64,000 bases of DNA. It comes from Oleispira antarctica RB-8. GTDB lineage: Bacteria; Pseudomonadota; Gammaproteobacteria; Pseudomonadales; Oceanobacteraceae. The DNA is taken from the NCBI GenBank assembly GCA_000967895.1, contig FO203512.1:2317350-2381349 (forward strand), given 5' to 3'. The stretch's first letter is position 1. Every line of letters begins with the position of its first letter. The translations under genes were made by a program, and so were the position numbers. The notes beneath the pieces were generated by a model. That model made no database searches, was not told the DNA's origin, and saw nothing but the letters and a program-made list of their open reading frames with translations. Below, one piece after another: positions 19,602-28,477 of the stretch.

Positions 19602-20489
19602 TTATTCAGCGACTAAAACCTGACATACGCTAAAAGCTTTGCCATCACCACGATCCAGCTCTTTCACCAACTTTGGCAAAACCTTGTCTAGCTTGGTTTT
19701 TAACGTCCAAGGCGGATTGATCACAATCATGCCTGCCGATGTCATACCCGATTCTAAAGAATCTTCCGCTAGGCCCAGCTCATATTGGTGAATATTTTTA
19801 ATACCCGACTGCTTTAACTTGCGCAGCATAAAATCAACACGTTTACGATCAACCACTGGATACCAAATAGCATAAGTGCCTGAGTTAAATTTCTTATGCG
19901 CCTTAATCACCGTTTCAATCACATCGCTGTAATCGGTTTTCATCTCATAAGAAGGATCGATCAATACCAACGCGCGTCGACTAACAGGAGGAACAAGACT
20001 CAATAAACCTTTTAAGCCGTCATCTTGCTTAATGCGAATTTTACGTGCAATCGCCTTAGAGTCTGTTGCCATCGATTCCGACAATATACGAAAATCACTG
20101 GAATGCAGCTCAAACAACCACGCTTTATCTTTTTCACGGTCTGGATGCGTCACATAGTGATGCGCAATGGCAGGAGAACCTGGGTAGAACGTTAAAGGCT
20201 TCTTTTTAAGATCAACCCCCTGCTCACCATTTAATGCTTCAATCACATTAAAGTAAGTCTCTAACTCGGTAAAATCAATACGCTTAAGCTTGGCAATACC
20301 GTCTTTGTATTCAGCTGTTTTATTCGCATTGGCAGAGCGTAAATCATATAACCCCGCCCCAGAGTGCGTATCAATATAGTCAAACGGTGCATCTTTCTTA
20401 TTGAAATGCTCTAGGCATTCAACCAATACAATGTGCTTTAACACATCTGCGAAATTACCCGCATGGTAAGAGTGACGATAGCTTAGCAA
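19602..20489 (-). CDS. rlmJ: 23S rRNA (adenine(2030)-N6)-methyltransferase RlmJ
   Basis: 295 residues, near the usual 280. N-terminus MLSYRHSYHAGNFADVLKH is diagnostic, with the DTHSGAG SAM-binding motif and the catalytic DPSYE (DPPY-type) motif in LIDPSYEMK. It methylates A2030 of 23S rRNA during ribosome assembly. It stands next to lipoprotein genes without clear functional link. Confidence 0.96.
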   Translation of the reverse strand: MLSYRHSYHAGNFADVLKHIVLVECLEHFNKKDAPFDYIDTHSGAGLYDLRSANANKTAEYKDGIAKLKRIDFTELETYFNVIEALNGEQGVDLKKKPLTFYPGSPAIAHHYVTHPDREKDKAWLFELHSSDFRILSESMATDSKAIARKIRIKQDDGLKGLLSLVPPVSRRALVLIDPSYEMKTDYSDVIETVIKAHKKFNSGTYAIWYPVVDRKRVDFMLRKLKQSGIKNIHQYELGLAEDSLESGMTSAGMIVINPPWTLKTKLDKVLPKLVKELDRGDGKAFSVCQVLVAE

Positions 20490-20545
20490 AATTAAACTCG
20501 ATCTTTTACAAGAGAATAGGAAGGTATACTGGGATTTTCGACGAT

Positions 20546-20938
20546 TTAAGGCGGTGAAACAAGCTGCTTTTGGTATTCAATTAATAAAGCACTGAAATCC
20601 GTCAACATCGCGGCACGATTTTCTAAACTATCGTGATACATTTCAGTGGTCAAATAATACGATTTAGGGGTCGCCATATAATTGCGTAATATAGGCATTA
20701 CGGTGCGTAAATGCTCACCCTGTTGCAGCAATGTATTATCAGTAGGGTTTAATACTTGCTGCTTCTGCAGTTTTTGCAAAGAGATTTTATGGTGAATAAG
20801 CACCAATAAATGATCGCTATGCCCTTGATGCGCCTCATATCCTTTATCGTTAGCTGCTTGCACCGTTGAAATTTGTACCGCAGTGCAAGCCGCTAAACAT
20901 AAAATCAACGTTATTCGTTTAATAAACAGTTGCCCCAC
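20546..20938 (-). CDS. Small secreted protein, probable lipoprotein
   Basis: 130 residues from GTG 20938. The N-terminus has a signal with a possible lipobox LAAC (Cys18), although cleavage after VQA by signal peptidase I is also possible. The rest is helical and rich in Gln and His, with no recognised family. It overlaps the 3' end of the upstream lipoprotein gene by 28 bases, so the two are translationally linked. Function unknown. Confidence 0.65.
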   Translation of the reverse strand: MGQLFIKRITLILCLAACTAVQISTVQAANDKGYEAHQGHSDHLLVLIHHKISLQKLQKQQVLNPTDNTLLQQGEHLRTVMPILRNYMATPKSYYLTTEMYHDSLENRAAMLTDFSALLIEYQKQLVSPP

Positions 20939-21642
20939 TCACAGCGCACTAAAATGTAACTGTTGTCAGGGCATTGCACATCATAAACTTCATGAGGCCA
21001 ATCACTCTTAATCACCTTAACGCTTGCACCAGGGCAACCCGAACGCTTCGCTAACTTTTCGACTACGTATAACGAACGGCCAAACTTACGCTGTTTATTC
21101 AACGCCAAAGCGGCCGCCTTCTCTTCTAAGTTCTTACCATCTCGCTGAGCGCGACGCTGAAGATCAACCAAGGTTGGGTAAAATTTATTGTTATCGCGTA
21201 AATCATAATCACCGTCGTTAAACTTAGACAACATGTTTAAACACAATTTTTCTTGGTCGCCGCTACTGTCTAAAATAAGCTGCATTTCCGCTTCTGCATC
21301 GTCCACTACCTGAGTTGTTAAGCCCAAAGCAATATTGGCACCGGTCACATCACGATCACCAGAAACCAACATAATTTCACGCGTTAAACCATAATCTGCG
21401 CCCTCTACGAAAGCACCGTTACGACGCCACCAGTTAGTTTTGGCTTGCCAAGCAACTTGCTTCACTTTGCCACTAATGTCTTGGCAATGATCAACCCACA
21501 AGCGTAATTGCACATCTGTTTGCAACGCATAATAAACAGCCTGCCCTGTCGATGATTGTGGAGCAGACGAACAACCCACTAATAACGACAACAATAATGC
21601 AGACATTAAAACTCGAAGGTGAGTTTTGATCAGGTACAACAT
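20911..21642 (-). CDS. Predicted outer-membrane lipoprotein
   Basis: 243 residues from ATG 21642, preceded by AAGGA at good spacing; the frame opens six codons earlier. A lipoprotein signal ends LLSLLVGC. Four later cysteines (in HCQDI, KLCLN, SGCPG and QCPDN) plus RCEWGNC suggest disulfides in the periplasm. I do not recognise the family. Residue 2 after the lipidated Cys is Ser, consistent with outer-membrane sorting. Confidence 0.75.
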   Translation of the reverse strand: MLYLIKTHLRVLMSALLLSLLVGCSSAPQSSTGQAVYYALQTDVQLRLWVDHCQDISGKVKQVAWQAKTNWWRRNGAFVEGADYGLTREIMLVSGDRDVTGANIALGLTTQVVDDAEAEMQLILDSSGDQEKLCLNMLSKFNDGDYDLRDNNKFYPTLVDLQRRAQRDGKNLEEKAAALALNKQRKFGRSLYVVEKLAKRSGCPGASVKVIKSDWPHEVYDVQCPDNSYILVRCEWGNCLLNE

Positions 21643-21705
21643 AAATATTCCTTTTAACACATCGAACGAAAGGGGATTTAATAAAAGATTAATTAATAGT
21701 AGAGC

Positions 21706-22008
21706 TTATACCGTCGAGGAGCCAGTATTCACCGCGACTTTTTCTAACCAAGCCACCGCGGCTGACACATCAAAAGGCCACTCCAATGTTAAGTTAGAAG
21801 ATTCATCTAATAATACGGGGATTTTTTCACCATACTGCTCAAGCCATATTGGCTGATCAATAATATCTTGCAGGTAAATTTGTAGCTCGGCTTGTTGAGA
21901 CAGAGCCAGTACATCTGGCTGACTAAAAGCCTGCTGCAAAACACCCTGAGCAAGCTCACACAAATGGCAAGCTTGGGTAGACAATAATAAAATAGCCAAA
22001 ACAATCAC
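21706..22008 (-). CDS. Glutaredoxin-like (DUF836-type) thioredoxin-fold protein
   Basis: 100 residues. The first beta strand ILLLSTQ is followed by the redox motif CHLC, then a helix, the YGEKIPVLL segment with the cis-proline typical of thioredoxin folds, and a C-terminal helix. Such proteins are small cytoplasmic thiol oxidoreductases of unknown partner. Start is the ATG 12 codons before the first Cys of the CXXC pair. Confidence 0.82.
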   Translation of the reverse strand: MIVLAILLLSTQACHLCELAQGVLQQAFSQPDVLALSQQAELQIYLQDIIDQPIWLEQYGEKIPVLLDESSNLTLEWPFDVSAAVAWLEKVAVNTGSSTV

Positions 22009-22065
22009 TCTCAGCGCTTATTAACTTTTAACGTTTATTGATAAGAAAGCGCTAGTATAAAGCAA

Positions 22066-23202
22066 TTACACCAATAAGTTAGACATCATCTCAGCACGAT
22101 TATTCATCGCACTCTCCAGCCCTTGGTTATAAGCTTGAAAAATATCTTTTAAGTGGTCATCAGGAAACATCTGGTCGACTAAATCATTTAGCAGCTGTTT
22201 AGGATCAGCAAACGATTTTGCTTGTTCCAAAGCCGACAAGTAATCATCGTTGTAAGCCAATAACGACGAAGAAAGATTTTCTAATTCGGAGGTCGGTAAT
22301 TTAGGTTGCACCGAATTATACGCACGACTGACTGAGCTGAAAGATTCTTGGCGAAGGTTCAAACTCATTGATGCCAGCTCATCACCATCAAAACCAATCT
22401 TCATAGCTTGCTCTAATGCCCCACCCAGATCACCTGAGAAGAAAGTACCACTGAGTTTTTCAACATCACGAAGAAGATTGGTCAGCGCTTCCTGCTCCCC
22501 TTCATCCAAACTGCCCATCACATCCATTTGCCACTCAGTGCCTTGCTCAAAACCCGCCGCACTAATGTACTGATGACCCTGCTGCTCGGCATAAGAAAAT
22601 GATTGCGCGGATTGCTTAAAGCTAAGAGAAATTTTATCGCCGTCTTTTGTCATCAACTCCAAAGACATAGAGTTTGTCTGACTGGCTTGGCTGCTATTGT
22701 AGCGGGACTCAAACGCTGGCATTTTTGTACTCACACCTACGTCATTGGTATTTTTAGGGTACTGGCCACCTTCCATATTTTTCAGGCCTGCATCAATCAA
22801 CTCACGGCCTTGAGCAATCTCTGCCTTAAGATCGTCGTTTAATAAACCCATATCTTTTAATTGCTGCTCAGCCTGATCGTAACCTTTAGCAATCCCTTCT
22901 TTAGCCGCTTCTAGGCGCTGTTGAATTCGGCTATCGTCAGCTCCTCGTGAACGCAATTGATCTAAACCACGCTGAACATGATCCAGCATTGTCGTCGCAA
23001 CGTCCTGAGCACCTTTTTTATCAGCCAACTGTAAGCCAGAAGAGGACGTCCCCGTTGATTGGCCAATACCTCGCTTTACGTTCTCATTCAAAACATCAGA
23101 CGCATTTGATTCATGGCGAGCACCTGGGTTTTGATGTGTTGTTTGAGAATTGCTTTGATACGAGCCAGATTGAACATTAATAAGATTGGGATTGAAGTTC
23201 AT
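22066..23202 (-). CDS. DUF5610 domain protein
   Basis: 378 residues from ATG 23202, which has GGTGA six bases upstream. The N-terminus is polar and disordered (Ser/Asn/Gln). Residues about 60-130 are helical and match the DUF5610 region as I recall it (GQSTG...DKKGAQDVATTMLDHV...RGLDQLRSRG). The remainder has amphipathic helices and no signal peptide. Function unknown. Confidence 0.75.
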   Translation of the reverse strand: MNFNPNLINVQSGSYQSNSQTTHQNPGARHESNASDVLNENVKRGIGQSTGTSSSGLQLADKKGAQDVATTMLDHVQRGLDQLRSRGADDSRIQQRLEAAKEGIAKGYDQAEQQLKDMGLLNDDLKAEIAQGRELIDAGLKNMEGGQYPKNTNDVGVSTKMPAFESRYNSSQASQTNSMSLELMTKDGDKISLSFKQSAQSFSYAEQQGHQYISAAGFEQGTEWQMDVMGSLDEGEQEALTNLLRDVEKLSGTFFSGDLGGALEQAMKIGFDGDELASMSLNLRQESFSSVSRAYNSVQPKLPTSELENLSSSLLAYNDDYLSALEQAKSFADPKQLLNDLVDQMFPDDHLKDIFQAYNQGLESAMNNRAEMMSNLLV

Positions 23203-23292
23203 AACAGTCACCGGATTAAGTTGCGCTATAGGCTATAGCGGCCAATCAAGCCAGTGCTTTAACGATTTTATGTAATAATTCTGTTCAGAAAC

Positions 23293-23320
23293 AAAAAAAG
23301 CCGCAATAAGCGACTTTTTT
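23293..23320 (-). terminator. Intrinsic terminator
   Basis: On the minus strand a short GC-bearing stem (AGTCGC with GCGGCT, one mismatch) is followed by a run of seven T. It lies 18 bases past the stop of the chalcone-isomerase-like gene and upstream of the DUF5610 gene. Confidence 0.7.
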
Positions 23321-23337
23321 AACAGACCTGCAAGCGA

Positions 23338-23901
23338 TTAATCTTCGTCTAACATATCTTCTCTTAAGTCATCCTGTACCGGATCGTCAGACAACCAGAT
23401 ACCAAACAAAGCCTTTTTAAATTCAAGACCAGGCACAAGCACCTTTACTTCACCGTTGCGAATGACGCTAACGCCTTGATTAGGAACGTATTGCAGATCA
23501 AATACATCTTCATTTTCAACAGCATCACGGAATGCACCAATCAACATCTCAACTTCTTTTTGAATCGGTCCAAGCTTACCGCCAGTCGATTTAACAAAAC
23601 CGTCGAGTGTCGCTTCGCTCATTTTTTCGCCATCGATTAAAGACGATGTGATATACAAACGAATAGTCATGGCTTCGTCAGCAGCGATTAATGCATCAGC
23701 ATCGCTACTTTTCTCATTAAGGTACAAAGCACCTACATACAAATTCAGGAAAAACTTAGAACGAATGCCCGCGCCGTTTAAAACCAGCGACTGCTCTGCA
23801 ACTTGAATGCTGTCTGCAATTTCAATATCGTTAACTTCTTTAGACTGTGCAAGTGGCATTAACGCCATACCAATAATAAAACTCGCCATAATACGTAACA
23901 T
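23338..23901 (-). CDS. Chalcone isomerase-like periplasmic protein
   Basis: 187 residues with a signal peptide (cleaved after about residue 20, AQSKE). The core contains the bacterial chalcone-isomerase-like pattern: LVLNGAGIRSKFFLNLYVGALYL, then ITSSLIDGEKMSEAT and LVPGLEFKKALFGIWLSDDPV. Family members (Chalcone_3) probably bind fatty acids or related ligands rather than flavonoids. Single gene with its own terminator. Confidence 0.88.
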   Translation of the reverse strand: MLRIMASFIIGMALMPLAQSKEVNDIEIADSIQVAEQSLVLNGAGIRSKFFLNLYVGALYLNEKSSDADALIAADEAMTIRLYITSSLIDGEKMSEATLDGFVKSTGGKLGPIQKEVEMLIGAFRDAVENEDVFDLQYVPNQGVSVIRNGEVKVLVPGLEFKKALFGIWLSDDPVQDDLREDMLDED

Positions 23902-23992
23902 GTGATTACCCTCTTTTAATTTTTATCTAGGTTGGTCAGAATGAAGATCTTTTATATTGATCTCGTGAAGGAAAAGCAAGCACTTTAGGTTA

Positions 23993-24028
23993 TTTTGAGC
24001 CAACTTTAATCATTAAGCTGGCTCAAAA
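23993..24028 (-). terminator. Intrinsic terminator
   Basis: TTTTGAGCCA (23993-24002) pairs with TGGCTCAAAA (24019-24028), giving a stem with A/T flanks on both sides. It follows the stop of the DMP19-like gene by 16 bases. Confidence 0.65.
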
Positions 24029-24043
24029 AGCACTGAGTCGTGA

Positions 24044-24508
24044 TTACCTGAACTGGCTCACGTTTTTAGCAACAAACTTGAGCGTTAATTCTACGAGGTT
24101 TTCACCCGCGCCATGAAAACGATCATCACACTCAGCAATTTCATCCACCAGCTCACTGGCCAGCAAATCAAAAGCTTCCATGCGCTCATCTTCATCACTA
24201 GGAACAACACCCTTAGGGAAGTAATCGACAACTTGCTTTACCACAGCATGGGTTCTCTTAGCCCGAATCTTTTCAAGTGCTTCTAGCATATCCTGAATCA
24301 ACGCACCGCTATCATGATGAAATAGCTGACCGAAGCCACCGTTCTCCATCTCGCGAGACAAACAATCAATACAGTAAACAGACTTCTCAGCAGCGCTTAA
24401 GTCGGAATACCCTAATTCAGCTTTTTTATCAAAAATTACGTCTGTAATTTGTAAAAATGCGTCGGTCTCATCGGCCATTTCTAAAGCGGCCTGAATCTCC
24501 ATGTTCAT
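24044..24508 (-). CDS. DMP19/DUF4375-like protein
   Basis: 154 residues. The segments CIDCLSREMENGGFGQLFHHDSG and YFPKGVVPSDEDERMEAFD resemble the DMP19 C-terminal/DUF4375 family, which has an LxRExxNGGFxQfF pattern. Some members mimic DNA by their acidic surface; this protein is clearly acidic. No partner is visible. Single gene. Confidence 0.75.
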   Translation of the reverse strand: MNMEIQAALEMADETDAFLQITDVIFDKKAELGYSDLSAAEKSVYCIDCLSREMENGGFGQLFHHDSGALIQDMLEALEKIRAKRTHAVVKQVVDYFPKGVVPSDEDERMEAFDLLASELVDEIAECDDRFHGAGENLVELTLKFVAKNVSQFR

Positions 24509-24696
24509 CTGTGCCCTACTCGTTATTTCAATGAATGTAGTCTTACAATTTTGATCTCAAGTAATTTAGCCTACCTAAATTAATTTGACAAAATATTTAT
24601 ATAAATAGAACGCCCATTCTGCATAAAACATGACTAAAGACTGATTTTTAATGAAACACACACTCAAAACTGGCTAATTATGCAGCAAAAAACTGC

Positions 24697-26454
24697 TTAC
24701 GAAGAACAACTATAATGAGACAACCCGCCCGCTTCAAAAAACTCAGACGGTTTTAATTTATAAAACTTCTGCTCAATCTCAGCAGATTGCTCCTCATAAG
24801 GCTGCGTCATAATCTCTTGCAGCTCTCTAACCAAGTCATAATTCCCCATACTCGCTTGCTGATACGCAGGCACAACGAACCACTCACGCAAATTGTATTT
24901 GGGGTTAACGAGTTTCATCTGTTTAGAGAGTGCGACTCGCGATAAAGGCGAAGCATCCTTCCCACCCGTTGTTTTAACGCTTAACGCTTGCCATTTTTCC
25001 AGCCATTGTGACCAGCGCTTTTCGATTTCTTCCGCATTGGCATCATATAGTGAGCGGCTATAGAAGCTTTTCTTGAGAGGACCAATGTCATCAGGCAACG
25101 ATGATAACTCCCGGAAGAAAATAGTGTAATCAACCGGAGTTTGCTGCATCAAGGCTTCAAGCTCATTAAACATCTCACGATTAAATGCATCAAAACCCAG
25201 CTTCGCAGCCCACATTGCTTCCATTTCTGACTGCATCACTTCTGCAAAACCGCTTCGAATCTCATCAAGTTGCTCCATAGCATCTTGGTTCGATACCAAT
25301 AGTGGTCGTAACGCCGTCCAAAACATGTGGAAGTTACGCTCCGCGGCAACGGGTTGATTCATAAAAGAGAAATGATGACCACCCCCTGTCCAAGGTTGAA
25401 ACTGAGGATCGTAGACATCACAGAATCCAAAAGGACCATAATCAAGAGTAAACCCACCCGCGGCGCAGTTATCGCTATTGAAATTACCTTGGCAATAACC
25501 AACACGAATCCAGTTTGCCACCAATAACGTTAAGCGACTCCGAAACTCACGCGCCAGCAATACTACTTTCTCGGCAATCGTTAGATTTTTATCGATGACT
25601 TCGCCGTATTCACGATCAATCAAGTGCAGCACAATCATCTCAAGTTCCGCCATTGCTTGCGGATGTTCGTTCTTACGGGCACGACGACTGAATAACTCCA
25701 ATTGACCAACTCGAAGAAACGATGGCGCAACACGCGTAGAAATGGCAACGGCCTCTGAGATAAGCACATCAGGATCTTTCATATACGAACCTTCCGAGTA
25801 CCAAGGTCGGTTAACGGTCTCTGTTTTTGAAACGTACAAACTCAAAGACCGTGACGTTGGAACGCCCAGTGCGTGCATGTGTTCTTGCGCCAAAAACTCA
25901 CGCACACTCGAGCGCAATACCGCACGACCATCAGCACCACGGCAATAAGGCGTCCTGCCACCGCCTTTTAGCTGCATTTCCCAACGCTGGCCATTGATAA
26001 CCGCTTCAAACACAGACATTGCACGCCCATCACCATAGCCATTACCCGTTTGAAACGGACACTGCTGCACGTATTCCGTACCAAAAATAGACAGTGCATA
26101 TCCAGTAGCCCAACCGACCTTACTCAGAGGCTCAGGAACGTGCGTAAGATCACCCGAAAACATACGAATAAAATCGGGCGACTCTGCCAAACTATCAGCA
26201 AAGCCTAGTTCGCGAAAAAATCTTTTGCTGTGCGTGACGTACTCGGGGTTTTTAATCGGTGTAGGACTCACGGGAACATAGTGCCCTGAAAATACTTGTC
26301 GCGGCATATGATCATCGCCGTTTGCGGTTGCATCTGGGTCGCAGCTAAGCGTATCCATCAGCGAGTAATCTGCTAACGTTGCAAGATCATCAAGGGTCGT
26401 AATCGTGGGTAAAGGATTCTCTGAGTCGCGATGTGTCATAAGTCGGCTTGCCAT
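24697..26454 (-). CDS. selO: Protein adenylyltransferase SelO
   Basis: 585 residues from ATG 26454 (a TTG four codons earlier is possible). SelO pseudokinases transfer AMP to protein Ser/Thr/Tyr. The family signatures [50 protein letters not shown] and [16 protein letters not shown] are present. The C-terminus ends SCSS, where eukaryotic SelO has selenocysteine in place of the Cys. E. coli homolog is YdiU. Divergent from the flavodoxin-like gene. Confidence 0.95.
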   Translation of the reverse strand: MASRLMTHRDSENPLPTITTLDDLATLADYSLMDTLSCDPDATANGDDHMPRQVFSGHYVPVSPTPIKNPEYVTHSKRFFRELGFADSLAESPDFIRMFSGDLTHVPEPLSKVGWATGYALSIFGTEYVQQCPFQTGNGYGDGRAMSVFEAVINGQRWEMQLKGGGRTPYCRGADGRAVLRSSVREFLAQEHMHALGVPTSRSLSLYVSKTETVNRPWYSEGSYMKDPDVLISEAVAISTRVAPSFLRVGQLELFSRRARKNEHPQAMAELEMIVLHLIDREYGEVIDKNLTIAEKVVLLAREFRSRLTLLVANWIRVGYCQGNFNSDNCAAGGFTLDYGPFGFCDVYDPQFQPWTGGGHHFSFMNQPVAAERNFHMFWTALRPLLVSNQDAMEQLDEIRSGFAEVMQSEMEAMWAAKLGFDAFNREMFNELEALMQQTPVDYTIFFRELSSLPDDIGPLKKSFYSRSLYDANAEEIEKRWSQWLEKWQALSVKTTGGKDASPLSRVALSKQMKLVNPKYNLREWFVVPAYQQASMGNYDLVRELQEIMTQPYEEQSAEIEQKFYKLKPSEFFEAGGLSHYSCSS

Positions 26455-26469
26455 AAGTCTGATCAATTT

Positions 26470-26484
26470 ATGATTTTAAATCAT
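26470..26484. promoter_or_regulatory. Palindrome between selO and the flavodoxin-like gene
   Basis: ATGATTT and AAATCAT (26470-26476, 26478-26484) form a dyad with a one-base centre, 16 bases upstream of the selO ATG. It could be an operator for either divergent gene; no regulator is assigned. Confidence 0.3.
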
Positions 26485-26658
26485 CGTGCATTAGATAGCA
26501 CTGAGTAGTGGTTTTTTCTATCGAATGAAACCCAATACACCAGTAGGAAGACTTGCAACCGAATCATGTAGTAGAGTTATGAGTGATCCAATCAAGCGGC
26601 TATCACCCGCAACAATACTCACAATAACTGTCACTGATTCACAAGGTAGCGTAATAAC

Positions 26659-27129
26659 ATGCCCGATAAGAAAAAGTTAATCATTATTGCTCATGCTCCC
26701 TCTGACAATACTCAAAGGATGGTCCAGGCGGTTATTAAGGGCGCGAACCATCCCGACATTACGAATGTGGAAGTTAAGTTTATTGCTCCGCTAGATGCTC
26801 AGGCCGACGATATAAAAACCGCGCAAGCGATCATTATTGGCACCACTGAAAACTTGGGTTACATGGCTGGCCTCATCAAAGACGTTTTTGATCGGTGTTA
26901 TTATGATTGCCTAGACCATACTCAGGGTCTTTCTTTTAGCTACTACATTCGTGCGGGTCATGACGGAACAGGAACACGCAAGGCACTTGAAACCATTACC
27001 ACAGGATTACGCTGGCGCTTGGTGCAAGAACCTTTAATTTGTAAGGGTGATTTTGACGAGGCGTTTATTACTCAGTGCGAAGAATTAGGCTTGGCAATGG
27101 CCGCCAGCTTGGACGCGGGCATCATCTGA
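26659..27129 (+). CDS. Flavodoxin-like NAD(P)H oxidoreductase
   Basis: 156 residues with a flavodoxin-like order: beta strand KLIIIAHAPSDNTQRM with a phosphate-binding loop that binds FMN in the family, then IIIGTTENLGYMAG and a C-terminal helix. It probably binds FMN and acts as a reductase of unknown partner. Stand-alone; upstream region is about 190 bases. Confidence 0.75.
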   Translation: MPDKKKLIIIAHAPSDNTQRMVQAVIKGANHPDITNVEVKFIAPLDAQADDIKTAQAIIIGTTENLGYMAGLIKDVFDRCYYDCLDHTQGLSFSYYIRAGHDGTGTRKALETITTGLRWRLVQEPLICKGDFDEAFITQCEELGLAMAASLDAGII

Positions 27130-27307
27130 TACAAAAGATTGCACAATGTTGCAAACTGACAAAAAATGTCACTTAATGCCAAAAACCTTTAACAATCATC
27201 ACTCTAGCAACCTTTTATAATATTTATAGCCCCTGTTTATGCCGCCTTGCGGCCGTTGTTATGTTGGTACAGTTCTTGATATGTAAATAAACAGATACAT
27301 AAATAGA

Positions 27308-27340
27308 CTAACTATCAAAGATATAAACATTAATAGTTAG
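27308..27340. promoter_or_regulatory. Inverted repeat upstream of the 79-residue gene
   Basis: CTAACTAT (27308-27315) and ATAGTTAG (27333-27340) are perfect inverted copies 17 bases apart, in an AT-rich stretch 43 bases before the start codon. It could be an operator or a hairpin in the leader. Nearby at 27243-27255 a small GCCGC/GCGGC hairpin also occurs. Confidence 0.35.
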
Positions 27341-27382
27341 CGCCAATAAATACGTACATTATAAGAACTGAAAGGTTAGACA

Positions 27383-27622
27383 ATGAGTAATCAGCAGGAC
27401 TCAAACGTCATTCACATTGACTTCCAAGATCGTAAAGCGCTTAAAAAGAGCGACGGAACAAAAACCTTTTCTCAACTTATTGGTCATGTCATTGCCCCTG
27501 TAGAAGAAGGCCCTGAAGAATGGCCTGAAGACCTTACGCCGAAAGAGCGCCGTGAACAGCTAAAGCGAGATTTAGACTTTTTACGCCAAATGAATGATAT
27601 TCCTCCTGCTAAGAAATATTAA
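27383..27622 (+). CDS. Small acidic/basic protein of unknown function
   Basis: 79 residues, hydrophilic, no membrane segment. The start ATG is preceded by GAAAGG. A polar acidic middle (PVEEGPEEWPEDL) leads into a charged helix (KERREQLKRDLDFLRQMND). I do not recognise a family. It is followed by a strong terminator and convergent with arsH. Confidence 0.7.
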   Translation: MSNQQDSNVIHIDFQDRKALKKSDGTKTFSQLIGHVIAPVEEGPEEWPEDLTPKERREQLKRDLDFLRQMNDIPPAKKY

Positions 27623-27671
27623 ACAGACACGTTTATAGCACTGTAATGCGACAAGACGGCTAGAGACAAAC

Positions 27672-27706
27672 AAAGCCCGCTCCTGATATTCAGAGCGGGC
27701 TTTTTT
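27672..27706. terminator. Strong bidirectional intrinsic terminator
   Basis: AAAGCCCGCTC (27672-27682) pairs with GAGCGGGCTTT (27693-27703) and is flanked by A-runs and T-runs. It serves the plus-strand 79-residue gene and the minus-strand arsH. Confidence 0.92.
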
Positions 27707-27728
27707 ATACCGATAAAAACGACCTAGG

Positions 27729-28442
27729 CTACAAGCCCTCAGCACCCGATTCGGAGGATACTTTCGCCGCTCGCTCTGCATGTTCTTCTTTGTTTTCAGA
27801 ATATCGATGAGTCAGAAAGTCGGAATGATCACGAGTGAGCAAGGTAAATCGAAACAGCTCTTCCATTACATCAACGACACGATCACGATACGATGAGTCT
27901 TTCATCGAGCCATCATCGTTAAACTCTTTCCACGCCATCGCTACAGAAGACTGGTTAGGAATGGTCAGCATCCGCATCCATCGCCCCAATATACGCAAGG
28001 CATTCACCGCATTAAATGATTGAGAACCCCCACTCACTTGCATTACGGCAAGAGTGCGCGCTTGTGTTGGGCGAACACTGCCTAAACTTAGCGGTATCCA
28101 ATCAATCTGATTTTTAATTACTGAGGTGATCGTGCCATGTAGCTCTGGGCTCGACCACACCATACCTTCAGACCAGATCGCCAATTCATGCAGCTCTTTT
28201 ACTTTTGGGTGATCGTAGTTTTCACGATCGAACATCGGCAACTCAGTAGGGTCATAAATTTTCACCTCTGCGCCAAAGCTTTGCAAGATAGCAGCCGCCT
28301 CTAAGGTGAGTTTTCTGCTATAAGACTCTGCACGCAATGAGCCGTATAGCATTAATATGCGAGGTGCATGAGTTGACCTTGGCTTATCAAAACTGGCCAA
28401 GGTCTGTTCTATCGAATGCTTTGGCGCATAAGAGTGTGTCAT
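27729..28442 (-). CDS. arsH: ArsH NADPH-dependent FMN reductase
   Basis: 237 residues, full length for ArsH, which oxidises or detoxifies organoarsenicals and acts as a flavin reductase. Seen: [19 protein letters not shown] loop and [20 protein letters not shown]. No arsR, arsB or arsC lies nearby, so it is an orphan; general redox use rather than arsenic defence is possible. Ends 35 bases upstream it faces ygiQ on the same strand. Confidence 0.93.
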   Translation of the reverse strand: MTHSYAPKHSIEQTLASFDKPRSTHAPRILMLYGSLRAESYSRKLTLEAAAILQSFGAEVKIYDPTELPMFDRENYDHPKVKELHELAIWSEGMVWSSPELHGTITSVIKNQIDWIPLSLGSVRPTQARTLAVMQVSGGSQSFNAVNALRILGRWMRMLTIPNQSSVAMAWKEFNDDGSMKDSSYRDRVVDVMEELFRFTLLTRDHSDFLTHRYSENKEEHAERAAKVSSESGAEGL

Positions 28443-28477
28443 GTTTTAATATTCCTAACGCTACTTACGTTGCTTAG

